DNA from: Nigrospora sphaerica | Taxonomy: Eukaryota > Ascomycota > Sordariomycetes > Amphisphaeriales > Apiosporaceae | NCBI GenBank assembly: GCA_018287875.1 | Contig: JAGVVL010000017.1 | Location: 3,410,001-3,474,000 of the forward strand | Length of the DNA stretch: 64,000 bases | Reading direction: 5' to 3' | Shown here: positions 1 to 12,400 of the stretch, piece after piece | Position numbering within the stretch: position 1 is the first letter of the stretch | Layout of the letters: every line of letters begins with the position of its first letter | Made by a program: the position numbers and the translations under genes | The notes under the pieces: model-generated | Seen by the model: the letters and a program-made list of their open reading frames with translations, nothing else | Database searches by the model: none | Told to the model about the DNA's origin: nothing

Positions 1-422
1 TTCTTGAGGGCCTTGGTCACGGGCGGGCCGACGACAAAGCCCTGTTGCGGCACAGCCCCCATCCCTGCGTCAGCCACCAGTACACACACACGCACTCACA
101 CACGCACTCACACACACACATACCCACGCGAATACATAGACGCCAGGGAAAAGAGAGAGAGGATTGGTCAAAAGCGCGGGGAGGTGTCTCTGCCGCCCGA
201 GGTTGAGGGTTGGGAGGAGGGACCGTACGTCCTTACCATGGAGCCGGGCTCGCCGGTGCCGCGCGCGAAAATAAAGATGTTGGGTTTACAACCGCCGCTG
301 CGGCTCTCGATGGCAGCGGGCGGGGACGGGACGGGCTTCGGCACCACCAGGGGCCGGGCGGCGACCAGCGGCGCCCACGCAGCCAGCGTGCCCAGCGCAT
401 GGAAGGCGCGGGATAAGCGCAT
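1..422 (-). CDS. Cutinase-family secreted esterase, 5' part only
   Basis: Two exons are visible: 422..237 and 41..1, and the gene runs off the left edge. Exon 1 starts with ATG and encodes a signal peptide (MRLSRAFHALGTLAAW, cleavage near LVAARP), then a Cys and the stretch IFIFARGTGEPGSM. A GTAAGG donor at 236 and a CAACAG acceptor ending at 42 join phase 0 to GFVVGPPVTKALK, giving the continuous family motif ARGTxEPGxMG..VGPP. That pattern is typical of the cutinase/acetylxylan-esterase family (Pfam Cutinase), serine esterases acting on cutin or acetylated xylan outside the cell. The GxSxG serine and the Asp/His residues lie beyond the window, so cutinase and acetylxylan esterase cannot be separated. 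The 195-nt intron holds a CA-rich microsatellite. Confidence 0.82.
81..122. repeat. CA/CGCACT-type microsatellite in the cutinase intron
   Basis: Alternating ACAC tracts interrupted by CGCACT units fill part of the intron of the cutinase-family gene (on its antisense strand). They contribute no coding sequence. Confidence 0.85.
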
Positions 423-2662
423 TGTGGGCGTTCTGGGCGGCCTATAAGGCGTCGTGAGGCAAGGCAGGCTGCCTGATGGCCCAGTCCTGGCACGGTAGTC
501 GACTGGTCGATGGAGGCTGTTGTCGTGCGGGAAGGGCAGGCGGCGTACACGTACGTGACTTTTGCGGGCGAACTTGGTCCTGGCTAGGTGTCAGATATCG
601 TGTATGAAGCCCAACAGAACAACTGATGCTGCAGCTTCTGGTCGTCTAGGCACTGTTCAAGCGACGGGTGGAATAAGAGTGAGGAAGCCACAGGGGCGAC
701 CAGTGCGTGCACTTCGAAAGTTCGGCTCCTGGCACTTTATGAGAGAAGGACGAGCTGCTGCTGCTGCTGCTGCTGCGGGCGGGAAGCCTTGTGAGAAACG
801 TCAGATGAAGCGGGGAGGGTTTCCATATGTATATACCGTTCAGCCAAGGCGGCTCTCTTGCGGATCGCATCGCAGGAATTGCGTGTCGCATGCGCCGTAT
901 CCGTGACGGGCGTTCTGATACCACCCACAACCCTACCCTCAAGACTCAATCGAAGTTTGGAGGGCGGATGAATTGTCGGGCTCTCCGGCATGTCCAGTGA
1001 GTGTCATAGGAACTACTTGCAGAACAGAGGTCAAAAGCGCCGGCGATGAACAAGTCGTGTGATGAGTAGCGAGTCGGGGGATCCAAGATGATCCCGGCAG
1101 GCACGGGCGACAAATGCGAACGCGAAGCCAGCCGAACCAATCCCACGATCTAGCCGTGAAACTGAAGTCTATCCTAGCTTGCCGGCTGGTCCAGATGATA
1201 AAATCGGCATCATTGGACCAGGTTCAGGGCTCTGAGGCTTCGGGACCACCAGTTCCTAGCCAGCAAAAAGCAAGGCTTAGAGCGGCAGCGCGTTACTACA
1301 CAGCCCATCTCAGGAACTGGTCGTTACAGTTACCCTTTCCTGTTTTCCAAATTTGGGAAGCGATGGCGGGATCGAGGGTTCCTTGCCAGGAGCTTCTGAA
1401 GATATTCCTTGTTTGGCTATATCCTCGGCTTCCTGCCTTTCGTCCCATACGCCGTAAGCCGCAGCGGTACTTATGCTTAAACCTCCAGTACTAGGAATAA
1501 AGTGGTCAGGTGTCGGCTACGCTATCGACGCAGACTCGTAAAAGAAACCTAGTTATATTTTTGGGCCGCTTGAAACGGGCATCCCATCTTTGGAAAGCTC
1601 TGGCTGTACCAGAATGCATGCAATGTCACAGGGAGTGATATTTTGGGGCGGAGGAGGTTCGAAAATGGGTATAGACTTACTGGAGCAGCGGTCTTAGCCC
1701 TTGGCCTGCTATCTATGTGGTGCGTAAACGATCTATCGTGATAGCCTCCTGTCGGGAGGTCCTGGACAAGGTGATGTTCGGCCGGTTCAATCGAGGTCAC
1801 TTGTCTCGTACCGGTGTTCCAGACCTCGTTGATCAATGTCACCATGGACAGCCGCTCTCCAGCGGAGACTGATACAAGTCAGTGCACTCGGGACCAGCTG
1901 AAATGCGTGCGTAAGTGGTCTAACCGCCCCTTAAATGTCACCCATGCGTGGCCTCGTCCCCGAAGATTCTGGAAGTTTCGCCTCTAGTAGAACTTTATGA
2001 CAGTGAGTCACTTGTTCGGAAGAGGATGGGCATGAGGATATCATTTTTCCATCACCCCAAGTGGAATTGAGATTTGGTGGACCAGTGGACGTACGTAAGC
2101 CGCCGCGCGCAAAGCTGAACATCCGTCAGAGCTTCGCCACAACCTCCCGAATCTGTTGTCTTTCAACACCCCACTGACATTCTTGCGACGTCCTCTGTGA
2201 TAAGCAATACGGGACCAAGACGGCGCCTGTCCGAAGTGTCTCCGATGCGTACGGAGCGGGTCTGACGCGTATCGAGGATGGAGTGCCTAGAGGGCTGCCC
2301 TTAGCGCCGATGCTGGCGGGATTCCGACGCCAGCAATACCATTGAAAGTCGGCTCCAGAGCTTATATCGATATGCGCGCGGTGATGCCCAAGAACGGCTC
2401 TCAGTGTGTGAAGATCCTAAGGCGATGCGACCAAAAACGAGAGGCACTTGGTCTGGTACCACCCAGTCAGCCAGTGGACATGTATAAGAGGCAATAAGCC
2501 TGGCTATGGCGACTTTTATGGTGCGATGGGGAAAGCGCATGGGCGTCTTCCAAATCATTGACGATACCTTCAATTTGGGACTATAGACGTCGGCATCAAA
2601 CATTCTCAAGTTGGCGAAGAATAAAATGATGGCAGAGCACCTAAGGTGCCCAACCTGCCGGT
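423..2662. other. Intergenic region, no gene recognised
   Basis: About 2.2 kb between the cutinase-family start and the 3' end of the DUF4185-like gene. The right-hand 1.5 kb is less GC-rich than neighbouring genes. Several ORFs of 60-126 codons are present on both strands, but none shows a recognisable domain, a signal peptide or splice-joined continuation. It must contain the promoter of the leftward cutinase gene. A GCT repeat lies near 754-776. Confidence 0.6.
754..776. repeat. GCT trinucleotide microsatellite
   Basis: Between seven and eight uninterrupted GCT units in intergenic DNA; no coding context was found. Confidence 0.9.
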
Positions 2663-3990
2663 TTACTCAGAGAATGTCACTCGAATGACCTCAATGTTAT
2701 TGTTGTTGGTAAAGGAGATGACGAGCGACCGGCCCGTTTCGTCAAGATAGGGATGGGCCACACCGGCGTACGTGAGGCCGCCCTCGCCAATGGGCGTGGC
2801 GGTGAAGACACGGACATCAGCCGACCAAGGGCCCTCGGGCGAGGGGGCCGTTCGAAGAAGGACGTCGTTGCTGCCGGGGCCTGCGCATCGTCAGCCTGGG
2901 GAGAGGGTACACGAGATTCCCCTCCGCCGGACGAAGAGGGGGGGAGGGGAGGGAGGAACATGACATGACGTACCCAAGTGAACAAAGATGTAGCAGCCGA
3001 AGAAGTCGTTCCACACGACCTGGCCCTGCCCGCTCATCCACAGGACGGCCGTCTCGGCGTCGAAGCGCGCGAGGGGCTCGCGGCGCCAGCCCGCCCGGCG
3101 GCCCCACCAGTACTCGTAGCGGGCAAGGTCGAAGGCGTCGGCGGCCTTGACGCGGCACTGGTAGACGTACTGCTGCTGGATCGGGTCGGCGATGGACGTC
3201 GGCGCCCCGCCCCAGGCGTAGATGTAGTCGGAGCGCGGGTCGCGGAAAGCGGCGACGTCACCGAACCGCGCCTGGCTCGCCGCCGGCCACCAGTACCCGT
3301 GCTCGCCGAAGCGCTCCGTCACTGTCGGCGTGTCGTCGCGTAGCTCGACCTTGGCGATCCCGGCGCCGACGAGACCGGACTCATTGGCGTTCTAGGTGAA
3401 AGGAAGGGGGGGAGAAAGTGGCTAGTCAACACCCAGATACACGCAACCTCACCAGCTCGGTATGTTCAGGTCCCCACTGGGAAGGGGGGAATGCTCACCA
3501 CCAGATAGTAAACGGCACCGGTGCCGGTAACGGCATCCGTCTCGACGAGGCTGGTGCCTCCGAAGCCGTGGGTGTTGGTCTCGCCCCAGGCTTCGTTGTA
3601 GGGCATGAACTGGCGCTGGCGGCCGTCGGCGCCGACGTGCTGGTCGACGACGCGCAGGGGGTCGTCGGTGCACAGCGAGACGGCGTCGCGGACCATGCCG
3701 TGGAAGCCGGGCTCGTCGTCCTCGTGGCGCTCGACGCCCGGCGCGCACCACAGCACGTCGCCGTAAACGGCGTACCACTTGCCGCCCAGCCGGCCTGTGA
3801 AGCCAAGGTCCCGGTGACTGGCGCACTGTGACCGCTGGATCCCGAGGTACTTGGTCCGGAAGTGCTTGATGGGATTCTCGCCCGCCGGCCGCGTGTTGTC
3901 CACGCGCTGCCGCCCTGTGTCAGCCGCGACTCCACCGGCGAAGAAAGACAGCAGAGCTCTCAGGAGGAGAAGCAGAGCTAACCGAACCAT
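2663..3990 (-). CDS. Secreted DUF4185-like protein
   Basis: Three exons, 3990..3499, 3391..2974 and 2880..2663, give 375 aa. Donors GTGAGC (3498) and GTACGT (2973) and acceptors CTAG and GCAG keep phase (0, then 1). The ATG lies in a good context (CACCATGG). Residues 1-23 form a signal peptide (MVRLALLLLLRALL...). The mature part has GGKWYAVYGDVLWC, VDQHVGADGRQRQFMPYNE, SGLVGAGIAKVEL, GYWWPAASQARFGD and a C-terminal GLTYAGVAHPYLDETG stretch. Repeated small strands with Tyr/Trp and a YGD motif resemble DUF4185 and related beta-propeller glycosidase-like extracellular proteins. No enzymatic activity can be assigned. The gene stands alone; the nearest neighbours also encode secreted hydrolases. 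Confidence 0.72.
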
Positions 3991-5149
3991 GGTGCAGAGA
4001 CATGTGTTGGCAGGGAGAGTAGTTAGGGCGGCCGTACGAGGCCAAAGAAACAAAGGTTGGTAAAATACTGAAATAGAACAAAGTAAGGGACGTAACACGA
4101 GTCCACCGCATGCTCAGCTCCTCAAGCCAAGTCAACAATCAAAACAAAATGCCGTCCCCCCTTCATATCGGAAGTGATCAAGTTTCGGGAAGCGGCTGAG
4201 GGGTGCTCCCTGATCATCGTCCCGCGGTATGTGGGCAGAGTATCCTGCCGCCAGGTAAAACGATCGAAACCCCTGAAGCTGGAATCCGCTGTCCCTCCCT
4301 TGGAGTGGGAAGCATGCGAGCTGGCAGCCGGTGTGTGGCACGAGAAAAGCCCGTGGCCATTGCGAGATCCGAGAGGAGCAGGGGAAAAAGCGTAACGTAC
4401 CGCGCTATAACCACCCTCGCACGATTCCTCTTGGCCCATCGTGCTACCTGCGTGCAAGCGCACGTCGTGTTGCCGGGGTGTTTGTTAGTGGATTGAAGTT
4501 CGGCCGTGGGTAGTTGAAAGGCCGATGACGTGACAAGCTGTTTGCGTACAGGGTACCTGTCAGTAATGTGAGAAGACGAGGGAACTGGGGTTAGAAATTG
4601 ACGAACCGGAAAAAGGAGCCCGTCCATGAGGTGGGAGGGGGGTTTATACAGCCATTTCCGTCGCCTTGGCTTCTTCAAGGGCCATGAACTGCACTACAGA
4701 TGGCCTAGGCATGACGCATGTCACCTGGATTACCGTGGCTGGTCGACTAGTTCTCCTAAGACGGCCACTTGGGCATCCATGTGCCATGGAGTCGCTCGAG
4801 TGAACTATAACTGATCCGCCCGAATGAAGTCCACACTTTGCCTCACCCTTTCAAAGAGCAATACGATAATAACTTGCTTGGCCCAGCGGTAGAAAGTCAG
4901 CCGGTTCGCCGCCAAAGTTGACCGGTACATCCCGTATGCACAGCCCCACTACCCCGCCATGAACCAACCAACCGCCCCTGGGTAGTTCTTATCGCAACTC
5001 GACGATATCGGCATTACCATGTAGTTCGGCATGGCTCCGTGTAATCAACACTGCCCGTCTAAAGCCGTTTATATCGAGAATAAAACCCAGGAGGTCTCAA
5101 ACTGCCATACATCTTGACGACCGGATACACCCTCCCACTCGACGCCAGC
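3991..5149. other. Intergenic divergent promoter region
   Basis: About 1.15 kb between divergent gene starts (DUF4185-like leftward, asparaginase-like rightward). Overlapping ORFs here reach 154 codons but have no domain, no splice-compatible partner and arginine/serine-rich composition typical of chance ORFs. No RNA gene was seen. Confidence 0.6.
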
Positions 5150-6726
5150 ATGGAATACAAAGTGCAAAGCCAGCAGGCCATCAAGCCGCGGCTCATCATC
5201 CACGGCGGCGCGGGCAACATCCAACCCGACAAGTTCACGCCCGAGAGGTACGCCCAGTACCGCGAGGCGCTCCTCAACATTGTGCGTGGCCCCTTGCTTC
5301 TCTCGTTGCCCTCCCGAGCCCCGCGTCACGATGCGTGGAGGCCCGCTCACTCACGCGCCACGGCTCCCAGGTAACCGACACGGAGCGCTACATGACGACG
5401 CCGCTGCCGCCGGCCAAAAGCGTGGACGGGTTCGCCGACGCGGCACGCTACCCAGGGGCGCTCGAGGTGGCGACGTACGCCGTGACGCGGCTCGAGGACG
5501 ACGCGCTCTTCAACTCGGGCCACGGGGCCGTTTTCACGCGCGACGGCGTCAACGAGCTCGAGGCCTCGGTCATGGTGTCGCGGGGCCGCGCCAAGCGCGG
5601 CGTCGGCGTCACCGGGCTGCGCCACGTCCGCAATCCCATCCGGCTGGCCCGCGCCCTGCTTGAGCACGGCGACGCCGACCTCGCCGGCAAGGCGGACCTG
5701 GGCTGGGCGGACCGGCAGCTGCCGCGGCCCGCCGACGCCGATGACGCCGAAAAAGGCCACCTCAACGTCCCCTCGGCCCAGGGCCACACCCTCCTGCACG
5801 GCCGCGCCGCCGAGATCCTGGCCGAGCGGTACGGGCTGGCCATGGTCGAGCCCGGCTACTTCTTCACGCAGGCGCGCTGGGACGAACACGTGCGCGCGCT
5901 GGAACGCGAAAAGGCCCACCACGCGTCGCGTTTCCCCCACGCCGCCGACGCCGGACGCGCTGCCGGCACGGCCACCTGGCACCCTGACGAGTACCTGCCG
6001 CAGGGCACGTGCGGCGCCGTGGCCCTCGACGCCGAGGGTGTCGTCTGCGTCGCAACCAGCACGGGCGGCATGACGAACAAGCTGACGGGCCGCATCGGGG
6101 ACACACCGTCCATGGGGGCCGGCTTCTGGGCCGAGGAGTGGGACGACGAGCAGGTCAGCGCCTGGGAGCAGGGGGAGCAGCCACAGCAACCCGAGTATTG
6201 GAGCCGCTACCTGGGCCGGCCGGGCCGGGCGGCGCTCGAGCTGAGCGGACGCCTGCGGGGCCTCGTGGCCGACTGCCTGCCGAGCCCCTTTGCGTACACG
6301 CCGCTCCCGCCTCGGCACGCCCATCTTCGCTCGACGACGACGACGCGGTCGGCGGCCCTCTCGGGGACGGGCAACGGTGACTCGTTCCTGCGGGTGGCGG
6401 CGGTGCACGCCGTGGTGGCCATGGCGCGGTGGGCCGGGGTGCCGACGGCGGCGGCGGTGGGGCGCGTGGCGGGGCCGGGCGGCGTGCTGCAGCGGAGCGC
6501 GGGCGCGCGCTGGGGCCGCACGGGCGAGGGTGAGGGCGGCATGATCGGCGTCGAGAGCGTCGTGGCCCGCGACGCCGCCACCGGCGCCGTCGTCGCCGCC
6601 CGCAGCGCCATCGTCCAGGCCCACAACTGCGCCGGCATGTTCCGCGCCTGGATCGACGACGACGGCGTCGCCGTCATGCGCATCTGGGACGGCGACAGGG
6701 ACGCGGCCTTGCTGGCCGCCCGGTGA
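5150..6726 (+). CDS. Asparaginase-2 / threonine-aspartase-type Ntn hydrolase
   Basis: Exon 1 is 5150..5281 and exon 2 is 5371..6726 (donor GTGCGT, acceptor CCCAG, phase 0), giving 495 aa. The joint yields LLNI-VTDTERYMTT, as expected for the family. The N-terminal LIIHGGAGNI and SGHGAVFTRDG motifs, then GTCGAVALD and TSTGGMTNKLTGRIGDTP, are hallmarks of plant-type asparaginase/taspase Ntn hydrolases. The predicted nucleophile is Thr257, exposed by autocleavage after Gly256. Family enzymes hydrolyse L-asparagine or isoaspartyl peptides, or act as proteases. The protein is longer than bacterial members because of an insertion of about 100 residues before the C-terminal block. No signal peptide is seen, so a cytosolic location is inferred. 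Confidence 0.88.
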
Positions 6727-7249
6727 GAGGCGGCCGCCTGTGGGTTGTGCGACACCAAGTGAATACAGCGAGCGTCATGTAGAGCAAGCGTTAGCAGCCA
6801 GAGACTCGAGTAAATCAAGCAGAAGGCCGTTGTGCTGGCCAGTGCCATGCAAAGGCGAGGGCGATGTTTCCCCACAGGGATTGGTTGGTCTGTCATTAGT
6901 GTATTGATCTTCGAGAGCGTCTGCGCGCTCGGGTGTTATACACCGGGATGGGCTGTCTAGGTACGTTCTGCCGGGGGTTCCCGAGCCCGAATCGATCACG
7001 CCCGGCGCCGTAGTCATCTTCCTCCGCCGTCCGCTTGATGGAATTCCCATTCCATCCTAGTATACACAAGGTCTTTGTCTCGGCCCGAAGTCCCCTTGAT
7101 TGCACGAGCCTTTCACAGATGTCGTCGTTCATATCCCTGGGCGAAATACATAATCCGCCCAGATGGGAGCGGATGGATATAGAGTAGAGAGGTGAAGTGC
7201 GATTCTTCCGTCGTGTTCGTCGTCATCATCTCGACCATTTTCTCGTCCT
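6727..7249. other. Intergenic 3'-3' region
   Basis: The convergent 3' ends of the asparaginase-like gene and TIM17 face each other here. No ORF with recognisable content was found; untranslated regions are expected. Confidence 0.65.
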
Positions 7250-7967
7250 TTACGCCAGAGCCTTGTCGGCGCTCGGTGGCGGCTGTGGTACCTATTACGC
7301 CCACCCGCGTCAGCATGTGAAGTTCCCCGCTTTGCTTTCCCATCGAAGAGGGACGTCAGAGGAACACGAGGAACACAAACCTCGAGCTTTGTTGAGCCAG
7401 CCATCAGCTTCTGGAAGCCGATACCGACGCCCTCGATGACAGCCAGCAGGACAGCGCAGCCAATGGCGCCGTTGCGGGCGGCCTTGTAGCCGCCGCGGAT
7501 GGCCAGCGAGCCGCCGGTGAAGAAGCCGGCAATGATGGCGTTGTAGGGGTCCTCCTTCTTTCGAATGCCCTTGACGGCGCAGTCAAAGGTCGAGAACAGG
7601 CCGCCCCATACGCCGAAGTTACCGCCCAGCACCGGCGCGCGCGCCTTGATGGCCGTGATGGCGCCTATCCGGCGCTCGCCCACCGGGCTGTTGCGGAACC
7701 CCTTGATGCCGTGCCAGATGGTGCCACCGATCGCCTGCGAGTAGGAAGAGGGTCCGTGTTAGTGCCAGCCATTTGTTATTGCGGATCGGCGGGCGGCGGC
7801 GGCAGCGGCGCTTCGTCGTGCGACGGAGATAGCCCGTGTCGCCGGGGTTGCTGCCACTGCTACCGCTGCTGCTGCTTCGAGGAGGGAGAAGGACGTACAC
7901 CCATAGCGAAGGCACCGCCGAAATCGTTCAGGATGACATAGGGACACGGGTCGCGCGTGTGATCCAT
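7250..7967 (-). CDS. tim17: Mitochondrial inner membrane translocase subunit Tim17
   Basis: Three exons, 7967..7899, 7734..7381 and 7282..7250, all joined in phase 0, give 151 aa. Exon 1 encodes [20 protein letters not shown], the near-invariant Tim17 N-terminus with its conserved acidic residues. Exon 2 carries [16 protein letters not shown] and [20 protein letters not shown], with the four hydrophobic Gly-rich segments of the Tim17/22/23 family. Exon 3 is only 11 codons including the stop ([10 protein letters not shown]). Tim17 is an essential part of the TIM23 complex that imports presequence proteins into or across the inner membrane. Introns are 164 and 98 nt; the first contains GCT/GGC-rich runs. 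The short last exon is found by its acceptor, a CTGAC branch sequence and the family-like end. Confidence 0.95.
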
Positions 7968-9472
7968 GGCGGCGGAGGTTGGTGTGGATTAGAGGACGAG
8001 CAAGTAGATGCCGGGGCGTGTGCGCCGTCAGGTCGCTTCGAGTGAGGGCCGAAGAAAACGAGGATGGTGTTGGCGTGGGCCTCGTCGGTCGGCGGGTAGT
8101 GGGGGTTGTGGGAGAGACGGGCGGCGTGGACAAAAGGATGAGTAAGGGCACAAGTGCGGCGAGATATCGTGGGCTGGCTTGCCGATATCTGGAGGCGTGA
8201 CGACAGAGGGAAGGCTGCGAAAAGAGAAATTTCTTGCGCTCGGGCCAACCGCGTCGGAGCTGGCCAACTTTTGTTCCGTCCGTGGGCTCATGGAGACACC
8301 CCGCCGAAGCTCTGGAGTGTCGGTACATAGAGCAAGTACATCCATTATAAGTGGGGTAACCCCCAATATGGAATAGGCCTCCCGCGACTGTTTCCCCCAC
8401 TTGCGCCTTCTTGCCCATGAATCCCCAGAAAACAACCACCACGACGCCGACTGTCGTGGATCCGCATGTTACACACGGGCTGGGATCTGGGCGAGGATGG
8501 TGTCGATGTCGAGGAAGGATTCATTCGTGAAAATCACACACAGGTTTTATCACGCCAGTCATGTCGGCATACAATGATGCAAGCGCCACGCGGTATGGCG
8601 ACAGTCCAGTTTGATTGCGGGCTGAGACAAGACGCTTCCGCTCTTCCTGTCCTCGTGAGCCCAATCACCGTAATCCCCCAGACTCGCACCCCTGTGCTAT
8701 ATCAAACACCCCCCTAATTTATGACTTGCTACGACACCTACGGCTTCGTAGTTCCGGTTTGTTGGTCGAGCGGCAAGTACATGTCACAACTGGTAAACAA
8801 GGTGAGGAACAATCTCAGCTAGGACGACTCCTTGAACACATATTCAAACTAGGTAACTTCCAAAAGATTACGTTATCGCTGCGGCCTTGGCAGTACGTGA
8901 TATACCGTACAGGAGGACCTGGGTACTCGTTGTCATGGGCAGACACGGCCATTCCGCCCCGTGCGTACCGGCTCCGAGAACCAGTCGTGCCTAAAAAATT
9001 GCTTCTGGCTTGGCTCGCATGGTTGGAATGGACGTACCCGATAGCAGGTAGGCCACGGTAGGGCGCCAATGAGTGCAGGAAGCCACATGTCATGTTTGGC
9101 TATCGATGCAGATCATCCGAGCTGGGGATGAATACGATGCGCCTGCCCGTCCGAACCCAGGCGAGCCATGCTATAAGACCCCTATCCGTACTGGCGGTGT
9201 GCTTTGCCGTTGGATGCAGGTTTCCTTGGCCAGCTACGGGTTAGCAGGGCCGGCGTAGGGGACACAGCGTCGGGCAGATCAAGGATGCCCCAGCCGCGTG
9301 CTATATAAGCCGGGCCTCAAGCCCGCCTGCTATCTTCCTGAAACCCGTAGCCGAGCCCGAGCAAGCACGGATTAGGTATTGAATATTACTGTGCTTTCGC
9401 ACGCCTTGGGTCGCATTAGCTTGGCCTGCCCCTTGCCTTGGATCACCGTCAACGAGACGAGCTAGACGACAG
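7968..9472. other. Intergenic divergent promoter region
   Basis: About 1.5 kb upstream of both TIM17 (leftward) and the DUG2-type gene (rightward). ORFs of up to 227 codons on the minus strand are Ser/Pro/Arg-rich and overlap TIM17 intron 1 and its promoter; I regard them as spurious. No tRNA or repeat family was recognised. Confidence 0.55.
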
Positions 9473-12400
9473 ATGGCTAACGGGCCCGAGGAGAATGAGG
9501 TGGAGGGGAAGAAGAGCTGCCGGGGGTGTCGCGTTATGGAAGACGAGGAGGAAAACCGGAAACAGCTCCTAGACGACCTTGCGAGCAGCAAGCGCACCTC
9601 TCGCGAGGAAAACAGTGAGTGGTTTCCCATTACCACGAACCAGTCTTTCATGCCCCGCATCTCGGCCACCCTAACGAGCCCTCGCGTGTCCGTCCCGGGC
9701 CTGGGATTCGGGGGGTCCGTCTCTTTCGAGAATCGGGGGTCCCGAGGGTGAGGGGAGAAGACTCCGTGCCCACTCCCATCCCATGTTCGGACACCAACGG
9801 AGGCTAGTTCAGGGGCGAGGTGCAGCGTCAAGGGCATCCCACTCCAGATGCTGCCCCACTACGAGCCCCTGTGGACCCCTGAAGGAAACTCTGAGTCGCC
9901 GCTACTAGCTGCACTGCGCCTGCCCCATCCCACTGTCACATCCGCTGTCGGCCGAATCCCAGAAGTCATGGGATGTCGCCATCGCCCATCGAGAGCAACA
10001 CCCGCGTCACGTCATCTTGACGAGAGAAGTCGCATCTTCTAGCCTGCTCTTGGGCATCTGTGCCCTTTTCGACGTCCCCGTACTGACCAGACGCCCATTG
10101 CCCCTCCAGGTTCCCTGCCGACGGGCCCAGCACGCTCACCATCCAGGGCCGCGATGCCCTCCTCCGAGAACAGCCCGGCGTCCGAAGCGCTGGTTGAAGT
10201 TCCACCGCACACGGCGCCCGAGCTGAACCACCTGCTAAAGCACGATAGCTCAGTACTGGCCCTCATCGTCGGGCCCGAAAACATCTACACTGGCACACAG
10301 GATGGCGAGATTGCCGTCTGGTCGCTGGGTACCTTCCAGCAGCTGCACCGCATCCAGGCCCACAAGCGTAGCGTCATGTGTCTGTTCCTGTCCGACGACG
10401 GCGAGCTGTTGTTCTCCAGCGCCAGCGACCCCATTGTCAATGTCTGGTGCCCGCGTACCATGACGCGCCTGTACGAGATCTACAGCACCTGGGACTGCTT
10501 CGGCGACATCTTCTCCGTCACCTACTCCTCCCAGTACAAGACGGTCTACTACGGCGACCAGAACACGGCCATCCAGTGGGTGCAGCTTGACGATGCCGAG
10601 CGTGTCGTGTCGCCCGAAAGCACCACACACCCCGACCGCCGCAACCACCGCTTCTTCGACTCCCGCGCCGTCGGCGGCGGCGCCAGCACCCCTCGTCCGA
10701 CCAACGACCGCTACGACCTCATACCGCGTGCGCACACCATGCTCGAGACCGACCGCCGCTGCATCAAGCAGTTCGCCCACTACGGCTTCGTGTACTGCAT
10801 GCTCATTGTGCACGGTATGACGGGTTCCACCGAGCCCGACGACGACGTGCTGGTGTCCGGGGCCGGTGACGGCACCATCAAGGTCTGGAAGCTGGGCGGC
10901 CAGGAAGTCGGACAGAACGGCTTCACCAACGGTATCCAGGAGCTGCTCTGCCTCGGCGAGGACGACGGAAGCTGTGTCATGTCGCTCGCCATAGACGGTT
11001 CGTTCCTGTACGGCGGCAAGATCAACGGCATCATCGAACTCTGGGATCTCGACACCAAGCAGAAGCTTCGTTCCATCAAGGCCCACGCGGGGGACGTCAT
11101 GACGCTGCAGATGGGCTGCGGCTACCTGTGGAGCTTCGGCGCCAACGGCACCGCCAGCAAACACAGCACGGCGCACTACGGCGAGTACCAGGCCTACACG
11201 TCGCAGAATGTCAACCAGAAGTACCAGCTCCTCACGCAGTGGCAAGCGCACCACGGCAAGATCCTGGCCTCGGCTGTTATCAACCAGCAGGACAAACAGA
11301 TCTTGGTTACGGGGGCCAACGACAACAACGTGGCCGTGTGGGTTTTCGAGATGTCGCCTACCACCGAAGTGCCCGAGTCCGAAGTGGACGAAGACGTCAT
11401 GGTCTCGAGCCTGCGGGAATTTGTTTCCTTCAAGACCATCTCGTCCCAGCCCGACTTCGCCGAGGACTGCCGGCGCGGCGCCTCCTTCCTTCGCAACCTG
11501 TTCCGCAAGCTCGGCGGTGACGTGGAGATGCTGACGGCCGATATGAATCTGTATCACCCCGTGGTGTTCGCCAAGTTCAGTGGCAAGCTGGAGCCGGCCG
11601 AGAAGCGCAAGCGTATCCTCTTCTACGGCCACTACGACGTGGTTGCCGCCGAGTCCAAGAAGGGAAACTGGGGTACGGATCCGTTCCAGCTACAGGGCAC
11701 CAACGGCTATCTCTATGGGCGCGGCGTTAGCGACAACAAGGGGCCCATCATGGCCGCTCTCTATGCCGTGACAGACCTCGTGCAGGCCAAAGCCCTCGAT
11801 GCCGATGTCGTCTTCCTGATTGAGGGCGAGGAAGAGTCGGGGTCTCGCGGGTTCCAGGAGACGGTTCGCCGCCACAAGGACCGTATCGGCCACATCGATT
11901 ACATCCTGCTGGCCAACAGTTACTGGCTCAACGACGAGACGCCGTGTCTGACGTATGGACTGCGTGGGGTCTTACATGCGACGGTGTGCGTCGAGTCGGC
12001 CCGGCCGGACCTGCATTCGGGTATTGCTGGCTCCTACATGGTCACAGAGGCGGCGGCAGATCTTATGGGGGTTCTGGCCAAACTACGAGGCCCGCGCAAC
12101 CGCATCATGCTCCCTGGTTTCTACGACGGCGTCTTGTCGCTTACACCCGAGGAGGAAGCACGTTATGACGACATTACAACGGTCCTCATGGCGCAGGCGT
12201 GTGAACAGCGGTCGGCCGCGGACATCAAGGCCGACCTCATGGCACGATGGCGCGAACCCAGCATCACCATCCATGACCTCAAGGTCTCGGGCCCCGAGGG
12301 TAGCCTGATCAGCAGTCACGCTAGCTCACATATTAGTTTTCGCCTGGTCCCTGGGCAGGAGGTTGACCAAGTGATCGAGTCGCTGAAGGCGTACCTCGAG

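Noticed and set aside
4214..4678. 154-codon minus-strand ORF in the intergenic region
   Set aside because: No domain, no splice partner, low-complexity basic composition.
5347..6624. 425-codon minus-strand ORF opposite the asparaginase-like gene
   Set aside because: Shadow frame, Arg/Gly/His-rich; the plus strand carries all family motifs.
9301..9837. 178-codon minus-strand ORF
   Set aside because: Opposes the proposed first exon and intron of the DUG2-type gene; Ser/Arg-rich, no domain.
10250..11632. 460-codon minus-strand ORF opposite the DUG2 WD40 region
   Set aside because: Antisense shadow of a GC-rich coding exon; composition is Val/Ala/Gly/His-rich with no domain.
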